A program made the translations under genes and the position numbers. Shown here one piece after another: positions 1-5,293 of a stretch of DNA of 6,284 nucleotides. Numbering within the stretch: position 1 is the stretch's first letter; each line of letters opens with the position of its first letter. Source of the stretch: JBAYGJ01 sp041666685 (GTDB taxonomy: Bacteria > Patescibacteriota > Patescibacteriia > UBA10025 > JAHIVO01); contig JBAYGJ010000053.1 of assembly GCA_041666685.1 (NCBI GenBank), positions 1-6,284 of the forward strand. The letters are read 5' to 3'. The notes under the pieces were generated by a model. That model saw nothing but the letters and a program-made list of their open reading frames with translations, was not told the DNA's origin and searched no databases.

Positions 1-17
1 GAATCCAACGTATCCGA
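1..17 (+). tRNA. Possible 3' tail of a tRNA (partial, cut by window edge)
   Basis: The first bases fit the end of a tRNA. GAAT would be positions 57-60 of the T-loop, CCAAC the 3' side of the T-stem, GTATCCG the 3' side of the acceptor stem and A17 the discriminator base; no CCA is encoded after it. The acceptor stem would then begin with C (C1-G72 pair) and the discriminator is A, a combination typical of bacterial tRNA-Pro. Only the 3' fragment is in view, so neither folding nor anticodon can be tested, and a chance match to a short pattern is quite possible. Confidence 0.22.
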
Positions 18-28
18 TTTGCGGTCCT

Positions 29-57
29 TTGACTAGGGCTGTCCGACATGGTATGAT
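29..57 (+). promoter_or_regulatory. Sigma-70-type promoter with extended -10 for the LysM/M23 gene
   Basis: TTGACT at 29-34 is a 5/6 match to the -35 consensus and TATGAT at 52-57 a 5/6 match to the -10. They are separated by exactly 17 bp (35-51). A TG at 49-50, one base before the -10, makes it an extended -10 promoter. The start of transcription is expected near 64, giving a leader of about 100 nt before the ATG at 165. That leader holds no convincing hairpin, terminator or riboswitch; only a weak AATAT/ATATT pairing is visible around 78-97. Confidence 0.72.
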
Positions 58-164
58 TCACATTTGAAAAAATCCCAATATGCTTCTGGCGAATATTAGC
101 CCATTTTAGCATTAATTCTACCCATATTTCCGAAACTCTCAAAAGAATTTTCCTGAAGAGTCTG

Positions 165-1478
165 ATGGCGATTTTGGAGGTACTCATTTCCATCGGCCGC
201 GGTTTGGGCTTTTTTTTCATGTTCATGTTTGGCAAGCCGATACTGGCGGTCAGCTCGTTCATTTTCCGATATGTACTCGTGCCCCTGTACAGTGTATACC
301 GGTACCTAAAAATGAAAGGCTCAGTCATATTTGCCCCGGCAAAAAACAAGATCATTTATCCATTATTGACTCGCTCCACCATTCACGTCCTGATGGGTAT
401 CATCGTGGTCGGAGTCATAGCAAACAATGTTTTCATCAAACAAACGCGGGCTGAGGAGTTCGGCCAGGGAACGATCATAGCGACCGTGACGACAAATCCG
501 GATGATGTCGATATTACCGAAACAGCCCTGATCAGCCCCCAAAAAACAGCTAAGCATTACCAAGGTACCAGCCTGGCCAGCGAGGAGGAGCAAGCGGTAG
601 CCGGCATCGGCGACGGAACGGACGGGGGCGATACTACTGCAATCACGTCCCAAACCAACAATGCCGTGATCAAGCCCGATATCGCCTCGACAACCCTAGG
701 CGACCGGCCTCGGGAAAGCGTCGCCTATTACATGATCGAGGGTGGCGACACCATCAGTACGATTGCTGAAAAATTTGGCATATCCACCAACACCCTGCTC
801 TGGGAAAACAAATTGGGCCCGAGAGACCTCATCAAACCGGGTGACAAGTTGACAATCTTACCCTCAAGCGGCGTATCGCACCAGGTAAAAAAGGGCGATA
901 CGATCGCAAAAATTGCCTCACGATACAGTGTTTCCCCGGATACAGTCATCGAATACAACAAACTCGCCAACACAGATGATATTGAACAGGATGAAATACT
1001 TATTATTCCCGGAGGCCAGATGCCCGAGGAAGTCATCCCCATCGCACCGAAATCAAATACCTCGTTGGGCAGCTCATCTATCTTCAACATCCCGGCGCCC
1101 AGCCGCGTAGCCTCCAGTGCCCGGCTGCTGTGGCCGACACCAAGCCATAAAATAAACCAATATTATAAAGGCCGTATCCATACCGGCGTCGACATCGATG
1201 GGACGTATTCCTCTCCATTGTATGCTGCTGACGACGGGCGCGTCGAATATGCCAACAAAGACAGGAGCGGATACGGCCTACACGTAGTGATAAACCACGG
1301 TGGCGGGGTCAAAACACTCTATGGACATGCCAGCAAGCTTTTCGTAAAAGTCGGCGATTCTGTGAAACGAGGGCAGACTATCGCCATGATGGGCTGCACC
1401 GGCCGATGCACTGGTACGCATATACATTTCGAGGTTCGCATCAATGGCGCTATAGTCAACCCGCTGTCATACCTATAA
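165..1478 (+). CDS. Membrane-anchored LysM / M23 peptidoglycan endopeptidase
   Basis: A 437-residue cell-wall hydrolase. Residues about 8-48 are strongly hydrophobic (one or two membrane segments), followed by a basic stretch (about 49-62), then a clear membrane helix at 73-90. A low-complexity, Thr/Asp/Gly-rich linker (about 98-185) leads to two LysM repeats (about 188-233 and 238-282) that should bind peptidoglycan glycan. The M23 (LytM-like) domain spans about 320-437. Its zinc ligands are H339 and D343 (HTGVD) and H421 (HIHFEV), with H388 (YGHAS) and H419 as catalytic histidines, so the site is complete and the enzyme should be an active Zn endopeptidase cutting peptide cross-links outside the membrane. 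Two cysteines, C411 and C415, sit just before the HIH motif. The ATG at 165 is the first start after an in-frame stop at 54-56. The only Shine-Dalgarno-like element is a weak GAAGAG at 155-160. The gene is monocistronic within the window and converges on the signalling operon. Domain calls are secure; the physiological role (division, remodelling or attack on other cells) is not shown by the sequence. Confidence 0.93.
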   Translation: MAILEVLISIGRGLGFFFMFMFGKPILAVSSFIFRYVLVPLYSVYRYLKMKGSVIFAPAKNKIIYPLLTRSTIHVLMGIIVVGVIANNVFIKQTRAEEFGQGTIIATVTTNPDDVDITETALISPQKTAKHYQGTSLASEEEQAVAGIGDGTDGGDTTAITSQTNNAVIKPDIASTTLGDRPRESVAYYMIEGGDTISTIAEKFGISTNTLLWENKLGPRDLIKPGDKLTILPSSGVSHQVKKGDTIAKIASRYSVSPDTVIEYNKLANTDDIEQDEILIIPGGQMPEEVIPIAPKSNTSLGSSSIFNIPAPSRVASSARLLWPTPSHKINQYYKGRIHTGVDIDGTYSSPLYAADDGRVEYANKDRSGYGLHVVINHGGGVKTLYGHASKLFVKVGDSVKRGQTIAMMGCTGRCTGTHIHFEVRINGAIVNPLSYL

Positions 1479-1491
1479 AAAATTGGCACGT

Positions 1492-1521
1492 AAAAAAACC
1501 TCCAGCCGAAGCGGCGGCCGG
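1492..1521 (-). terminator. Intrinsic terminator of the signalling operon
   Basis: On the minus strand a GC-rich imperfect hairpin is followed at once by seven T (plus-strand A tract 1492-1498). Pairing in plus coordinates: CC 1499-1500 with GG 1520-1521, CC 1502-1503 with GG 1516-1517, and GCCG 1505-1508 with CGGC 1512-1515. The loop is AAG, A1504 is a bulge, and T1501 faces C1518-C1519 in an internal loop. It lies 11 nt beyond the stop of the double-receiver gene. In the plus direction the stem is followed by an interrupted T-rich run (ATTTTGAAATTTATTTTTT), so it may also weakly terminate the LysM/M23 transcript. Confidence 0.68.
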
Positions 1522-1531
1522 ATTTTGAAAT

Positions 1532-2362
1532 TTATTTTTTCAGCAAGCGCCTGATCTTCTCGATAATCTCATCAATGGTGAAATTCGACTTGATCAGATA
1601 ATCGTCGGCGCCAAGCGTGCGGCCCTTCTCAATGTCGGTTTCCTGACCGAGATTCGAGAGCAGGATGATTGGTGTCTTAGCAACGACAGACTGGGCATTG
1701 GTCCGGACTCGTTTCAATATCTCAAAACCATCGATACCGGGCAGGATGATGTCCAACAGGATGATATCTGGATGGGTGGAAATCGCCTTTTCGGATCCGC
1801 CAGGTCCGTCAATAGCCGTATCGACCTCAAAATTTTCCTTCAATAATTTTGTCACCAGCAGATCACGCAAAAACTGGTCGTCTTCAATGATGAGTACTTT
1901 CGCCTCTGGGGTGCCATTTTTTGGTTTTGCCGAATACTGGCTCGTCATGACACTGGCCTCCGCCGTCCCGGCCTGTTGCAGCCGGCCTAAGACGCTGTTT
2001 ACCTTACTGACCACCTCTTCCGGGGTGAACTGCGCCTTGATGATGTAATCCTTCGCCCCCAGGTCGATAGCCTTATCGATTTCGACTGGCTGACCAGAGT
2101 TGGAAATTATAATTACAGGCGGCATTTTAGTTTTCCCAAACTTTTTTTGCAAGGCTTCGAGCACCTCGTAACCGTTCAGTTTCGGCATGACGATATCCAG
2201 CAAAATGACATCTGGAATAATCTGGTCAATTATTGTAAGTCCTGCCTCGCCATCACCGGCCGAAAACACCTGATAATTTTCTTTTTGGAGTTTTTTTGTC
2301 AGCACGTCAACGAGGATAGCTTCATCTTCAATGATGATTACTTTTTTTTGCGGGATGGTCAT
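1532..2362 (-). CDS. Response regulator with two tandem receiver (REC) domains and no output domain
   Basis: A 276-residue CheY-like protein, probably cytoplasmic. REC1 spans about 6-125: acidic pair E12/D13, phospho-acceptor D56 (LLDIVMP), S87 and K109. REC2 spans about 155-275: acidic residues E160/D161/D162, phospho-acceptor D204 (LLDIILP), S236 and K258. All residues needed for Mg2+ binding, phosphorylation and the conformational switch are present in both, so both look phosphorylatable. A polar, Ala/Ser/Gln-containing linker of about 30 residues (125-154) joins them. The halves are clearly alike in sequence, as expected from a duplication. No DNA-binding, GGDEF, HD-GYP or other effector domain follows. 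The start overlaps the stop of the 7TM gene by 4 nt (ATGA) with no Shine-Dalgarno sequence, pointing to coupled translation. The kinase two genes upstream is the obvious phosphodonor. It may work as a phosphate sink or relay, or by binding a partner; the target is not in the window. Confidence 0.93.
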   Translation of the reverse strand: MTIPQKKVIIIEDEAILVDVLTKKLQKENYQVFSAGDGEAGLTIIDQIIPDVILLDIVMPKLNGYEVLEALQKKFGKTKMPPVIIISNSGQPVEIDKAIDLGAKDYIIKAQFTPEEVVSKVNSVLGRLQQAGTAEASVMTSQYSAKPKNGTPEAKVLIIEDDQFLRDLLVTKLLKENFEVDTAIDGPGGSEKAISTHPDIILLDIILPGIDGFEILKRVRTNAQSVVAKTPIILLSNLGQETDIEKGRTLGADDYLIKSNFTIDEIIEKIRRLLKK

Positions 2363-3078
2363 ATATTATTAGGTTTATTTATTTGATTATCATGCGGCAA
2401 TGATTGCCGGCGGTAGATGACGAACAGGAAAATTACCAGGTATGACATCAGTGACAAAATGTCGGAAATATACACGATTATCGGGGTTTCAGCGGTATAA
2501 TAAGTATACGCTGTCACTATTAAAAGCGCCAGTCCGATCGATAATCCAATGGAGCGGTTATGGACAACCGGATCCTTAGACCGATGCCCCTGCCAGTAAA
2601 AAAATACGGCACTGGGGAAAAGGACTCCAGTAAAAATCAAAGTGCTGAGAATACTGACTACCGGGTGGATGTCCCAGTCAGTCATGCTGTTTACTGGATT
2701 GTACGTCGGGTGGTTGAAAAAAATAATATTTAATGCAATAGCGATTATTGACACGGCTACCACCGCGAAGAATACCGGCCGCACCCATTGGCGGCGGAGA
2801 AAAAATACCGAAACTTTTGCGAAATATGCGACACTCCCGTATAAAAATGCCTGAGCCAATACGAAACCGATGCCCAATACAAATGAATTTTCCGGCACGA
2901 CCAGTCGTGGCACGGAGAAAAGAAAATATGAGAACACCAAAGACGTATACCCCTGGGCAAAATACAACAGCACTGAATTATTGCGGTCCAGCCGCCACGA
3001 ACGGTACAGTTGGTAGGCACAGACGGCGCAAATAAGGCTATTGGCCAAATCTATTAATGGTGTGATGGGCAGGTTCAT
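2359..3078 (-). CDS. Seven-transmembrane protein of unknown function in a two-component operon
   Basis: A 239-residue integral membrane protein that I do not recognise as a named family. Hydrophobic segments lie near 9-27, 36-56, 66-94, 100-121, 138-162, 175-194 and 199-222, giving about seven helices. Arg/Lys-rich turns at 26-32 (RSWRLDR), 95-100 (RRQWVR), 165-168 and 223-224 would mark cytoplasmic loops, with the C-terminal tail (223-239) also cytoplasmic. There is no kinase, receiver or enzymatic domain. The general form resembles the detached seven-helix sensory half of some membrane histidine kinases, but that is only a resemblance. It lies 5 nt after the kinase stop and overlaps the double-receiver start by 4 nt, so it is made with both and is likely part of the same signalling path, perhaps as a co-sensor or regulator of the kinase. 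No Shine-Dalgarno sequence precedes the ATG; initiation is probably by reinitiation from the kinase gene. Coding status is well supported by context; function is unknown. Confidence 0.85.
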   Translation of the reverse strand: MNLPITPLIDLANSLICAVCAYQLYRSWRLDRNNSVLLYFAQGYTSLVFSYFLFSVPRLVVPENSFVLGIGFVLAQAFLYGSVAYFAKVSVFFLRRQWVRPVFFAVVAVSIIAIALNIIFFNHPTYNPVNSMTDWDIHPVVSILSTLIFTGVLFPSAVFFYWQGHRSKDPVVHNRSIGLSIGLALLIVTAYTYYTAETPIIVYISDILSLMSYLVIFLFVIYRRQSLPHDNQINKPNNI

Positions 3079-3083
3079 GTGGA

Positions 3084-4526
3084 TTAAATACTTTTCATAA
3101 ATTTCTCATATTGGGTATTTTCAGCCATGCTCAAATGCAGCGGCAGGGCGAAATAAAACGTCGACCCCCGGCCTTCCACACTGTCAAACCAGGCGGTCCC
3201 ATGATGGTTTTCTATGATATTTCGGACGATAAACAGTCCGAGCCCGGATCCGTCTGTCTGCATCCTAATGACATTGTCCGCCCGGAAAAATTTTGAAAAA
3301 ATCCGGCCCTGCTCATGTGATGGGATGCCCACTCCCGTGTCGGCCACGCTAAAAATAACCTGGCTCCCGTCAGACTTGACGGCCACAGTCACTTTGCCGC
3401 CAGTCGGCGTATACTTCACCGCGTTATCGATGAGATTCTGCAGGACGAGGCGTATTTTCTGCGAGTCAATATACACCCGCGGCAGAAGTTGTATCGGTTT
3501 CTTATATTCAAACTTAATCTCTTTTTTCTTAATCGTATTGTACATTTCCTGGATCACATTATCGACCAGTTCGGTGAGCGACGTGTGGACAAATCGGTAT
3601 TGGAATCGGCCTTCCTCAATGCGCGAAACATTCAGCAAATCATTAATCAGCTGGATCATCCGTTCATTGGTCTGGTAGCCCTTATTGAGAAGATCTGCCT
3701 GCTGAGGATTCAGCGGGCCCATATCGCCATCCAAAATCATGCGCAACACCCATTTGGTGGCTGATAGCGGGGTCCGCATCTGATGGGAAGCGACTGAGAT
3801 GAACTCAGTCTTCATCTGGTCGACTTCCTTCAGCCGGCGGTTGACCTGGGAATAAATCTTGTTCAGTCTGGCCAGTTCCTGGTTAGATTTCAATAATTCC
3901 AGCTCGACGGTCTGCAAACTGCGGACAACATAGCCGCTCCGGTAGCTGGAAATGCCCATAAGCGTGATCATGGTCATGGACACCATGAATATATAAATTT
4001 TATTTAGATATAGCGGCTGGGCAATAACGATCGTCGAAGCGTGCGGCAGAATGCCATGATACTCCAGGATTACCATGCCGATAAGCATGCCTCCGCCGAA
4101 TACGAGATTCAGAGGTGCGGCAACGCCGCTGAAATGGACGTTGGTCCCGACCAGCTGGAGCAAATAGAGGGCCAGAAAAATACTTTCAACGCCGCCAGTC
4201 GCATGGACGATGACCGAAATGACGACCATATCCAAAAACACGCCCAAGTACGGCCAGAACTTCGGAAAATTAACGGTGCGGTACACGAGACTGGACGTCA
4301 GATTGAAAATGAATCCGATCGTTGCTGCAATCAGGACCCCGATCAAGTCAAACTGAAAACCGACCTCATAGCCGACCACGGCAATGATGGATACGGAAAT
4401 GATCATGATATACCGTACCGCTACTGACCAGCGCAGACGTTTCAGCTTCTCCTCCTCACCGAGGCGGAGAATATTTTCGGTTTGTGCAATGGCCAGCTCG
4501 TCTTTAAGTTTAGACTGCTCCTCCAT
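3084..4526 (-). CDS. Membrane sensor histidine kinase (6TM, HisKA-HATPase)
   Basis: A 480-residue sensor kinase. A charged cytoplasmic N-terminus (1-32) is followed by about six membrane helices (near 33-56, 61-82, 90-112, 115-132, 138-159 and 176-195) with only short loops, so the signal is probably sensed in or at the membrane and not by an external domain. A coiled-coil linker (about 203-237) leads to the HisKA dimerisation domain with phospho-accepting H248 (SHQMRTPL). The ATPase domain keeps the N box (NLIDNAVKYT, N364/N368), G1 box (DTGVGIP, 396-402), F box (FSKFF, 410-414) and G2 box (GSGLGLFIV, 426-434), so catalysis looks intact. The residue after the phospho-histidine is Gln249 where most HisKA kinases have Glu or Asp; Thr252 at +4 fits the phosphatase position. 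It is first in the operon behind a good promoter, with a leader of about 22 nt and no Shine-Dalgarno sequence before the ATG. It probably phosphorylates the double-receiver protein encoded two genes on. The signal sensed is unknown. Confidence 0.94.
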   Translation of the reverse strand: MEEQSKLKDELAIAQTENILRLGEEEKLKRLRWSVAVRYIMIISVSIIAVVGYEVGFQFDLIGVLIAATIGFIFNLTSSLVYRTVNFPKFWPYLGVFLDMVVISVIVHATGGVESIFLALYLLQLVGTNVHFSGVAAPLNLVFGGGMLIGMVILEYHGILPHASTIVIAQPLYLNKIYIFMVSMTMITLMGISSYRSGYVVRSLQTVELELLKSNQELARLNKIYSQVNRRLKEVDQMKTEFISVASHQMRTPLSATKWVLRMILDGDMGPLNPQQADLLNKGYQTNERMIQLINDLLNVSRIEEGRFQYRFVHTSLTELVDNVIQEMYNTIKKKEIKFEYKKPIQLLPRVYIDSQKIRLVLQNLIDNAVKYTPTGGKVTVAVKSDGSQVIFSVADTGVGIPSHEQGRIFSKFFRADNVIRMQTDGSGLGLFIVRNIIENHHGTAWFDSVEGRGSTFYFALPLHLSMAENTQYEKFMKSI

Positions 4527-4554
4527 CTGTTGTTTATTTTTATGTTATGTATAT

Positions 4555-4583
4555 ATTTTAGCACATTTTATGAAAAAAATCAA
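4555..4583 (-). promoter_or_regulatory. Sigma-70-type promoter with extended -10 for the signalling operon
   Basis: On the minus strand TTGATT (plus 4578-4583) and TAAAAT (plus 4555-4560) are separated by 17 bp (4561-4577). The TG two bases ahead of the -10 makes TGCTAAAAT, an extended -10. Transcription should start near 4548, leaving a short AT-rich leader of about 22 nt before the kinase ATG at 4526. It sits 52 nt past the terminator of the neighbouring gene, so the operon has its own start. The stretch between promoter and terminator (4584-4634) shows no clear operator or inverted repeat. Confidence 0.72.
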
Positions 4584-4634
4584 GTCCCGGGCTGATTTTC
4601 TTACTTGTTCCCAAACTTCAATAAAAATGAATGT

Positions 4635-4664
4635 AAAAAAATACCACCCAGTACACGGGTGGTA
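4635..4664 (-). terminator. Intrinsic terminator after the 5TM gene
   Basis: A perfect 8-bp stem (plus-strand TACCACCC 4642-4649 with GGGTGGTA 4657-4664) with a 7-nt loop is followed on the minus strand by seven T (plus-strand A tract 4635-4641). It lies 25 nt beyond the TAG of the 5TM gene and separates the comM-side unit from the signalling operon. Confidence 0.9.
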
Positions 4665-4689
4665 CGCAGACGAAAAAACGAAAGGGCGG

Positions 4690-5220
4690 CTAGGCCGTTT
4701 GTTCGATCAGGTGCGATTTGACGGTCAGATAACCGATCAGAATCATGGACACTGGACAGATGACGGCGACAATCATGACGCCAGGCCAGTTCACGGATGT
4801 GTTTGGCAACTGATCGACCAGTCCGGCCGCAAGGATGAATAAACAGAACGTTATCCCCGCTGACCAAAACTGGAATGTACGCACTTTGTGCGACTTCCAC
4901 AAATCAGTCACTGACGCCATGCGACAATTCTCATTTTCCAGCTGCCCCTGGGGGATGACAAAACTGAGCATCACCAGGATGAGGCATGTGCTGGCCACGA
5001 TGAGCCGGGCCAACCCCCAATTCATGGAAAGATAGCTGAGATACGTAGAGCCAACCACAATGAGAACGCCGGCTATCAATTTCCACCGGCTAACCAGGTA
5101 AAACAACAAGAACATAACCAGCATGACGATGCACAGCATCAGCAGCGCCCAACCAGTCGGTAAGTAGGGATCTTCCTCATACTCACCGAAGTACTCGGAC
5201 AGGTTTTCTTGGGATTCCAT
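4690..5220 (-). CDS. Small multi-spanning membrane protein, function unknown
   Basis: A 176-residue protein that I do not recognise. An acidic N-terminal tail (about 1-20, rich in Glu, Asp and Tyr) precedes about five hydrophobic segments (near 23-43, 47-66, 70-89, 115-134 and 146-166). A soluble loop at about 90-114 (GQLENENCRMASVTDLWKSHK region) separates helices three and four. There are no catalytic motifs, no cysteine pairs and no signal peptide cleavage site that I can see. The start is firm: an AAGGAGG Shine-Dalgarno sequence sits 5 nt before the ATG at 5220. It lies 73 nt downstream of comM in the same direction with no terminator between, so co-transcription with comM is possible, and it has its own strong terminator at 4635-4664. 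Coding is supported by the Shine-Dalgarno sequence, the terminator and the regular helical pattern; no function is inferred. Confidence 0.8.
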   Translation of the reverse strand: MESQENLSEYFGEYEEDPYLPTGWALLMLCIVMLVMFLLFYLVSRWKLIAGVLIVVGSTYLSYLSMNWGLARLIVASTCLILVMLSFVIPQGQLENENCRMASVTDLWKSHKVRTFQFWSAGITFCLFILAAGLVDQLPNTSVNWPGVMIVAVICPVSMILIGYLTVKSHLIEQTA

Positions 5221-5224
5221 TGGA

Positions 5225-5232
5225 CCCTCCTT
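5225..5232 (-). promoter_or_regulatory. Strong Shine-Dalgarno site of the 5TM gene
   Basis: The minus strand reads AAGGAGGG here. The core AAGGAGG (5226-5232) is a perfect anti-SD complement placed 5 nt from the ATG at 5220, fixing that start. It contrasts with the three signalling genes, which have no visible Shine-Dalgarno sequence. Confidence 0.85.
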
Positions 5233-5293
5233 GATCTAAAGTCAATGTACAATTCACATATACTACCACTCTACGCCCGATAAATATTCCATG

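Larger units (their letters stand above)
1492..4560 (-). other. Predicted three-gene transcription unit (kinase, 7TM protein, double receiver)
   Basis: One promoter with an extended -10 (4555-4583) precedes, and one intrinsic terminator (1492-1521) follows, three minus-strand genes. The kinase and 7TM genes are 5 nt apart, and the 7TM and receiver genes overlap by 4 nt (ATGA). No Shine-Dalgarno sequence is seen before any of the three starts, so the second and third genes probably depend on translational coupling. The unit is closed at both ends, so its gene content is complete as seen. Nothing here encodes a DNA-binding or enzymatic output. Confidence 0.75.

Noticed and set aside
64..99. Second promoter TTGAAA ... 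TATTAG before the LysM/M23 gene
   Set aside because: The spacing is 24 bp, too long for a sigma-70 promoter, and the pair at 29-57 is much better.
1732..2230. DNA-level direct repeat between the two receiver halves
   Set aside because: The similar stretches around 1741-1775 and 2186-2215 encode the conserved PDxILLDIxxP motif of each receiver and are too diverged to be a separate repeat element.
3214..3678. 154-codon plus-strand open frame antisense to the kinase ATPase domain
   Set aside because: It lies wholly opposite a conserved HATPase region, shows no recognisable domain and is explained as a shadow of the kinase reading frame.
4384..4842. 152-codon plus-strand open frame across the start of the kinase gene
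   Set aside because: It runs antisense through the kinase start, its promoter, the intergenic terminator and the 5TM gene, with a composition that reads as the reverse of real genes and no ribosome site or domain.
5233..5293. Separate promoter for the 5TM gene
   Set aside because: TATATG and TACATT occur as possible -10 elements, but no -35 match lies at a sensible distance from either. A TTGACT close to the Shine-Dalgarno sequence has no room for a -10. Read-through from comM is as likely.
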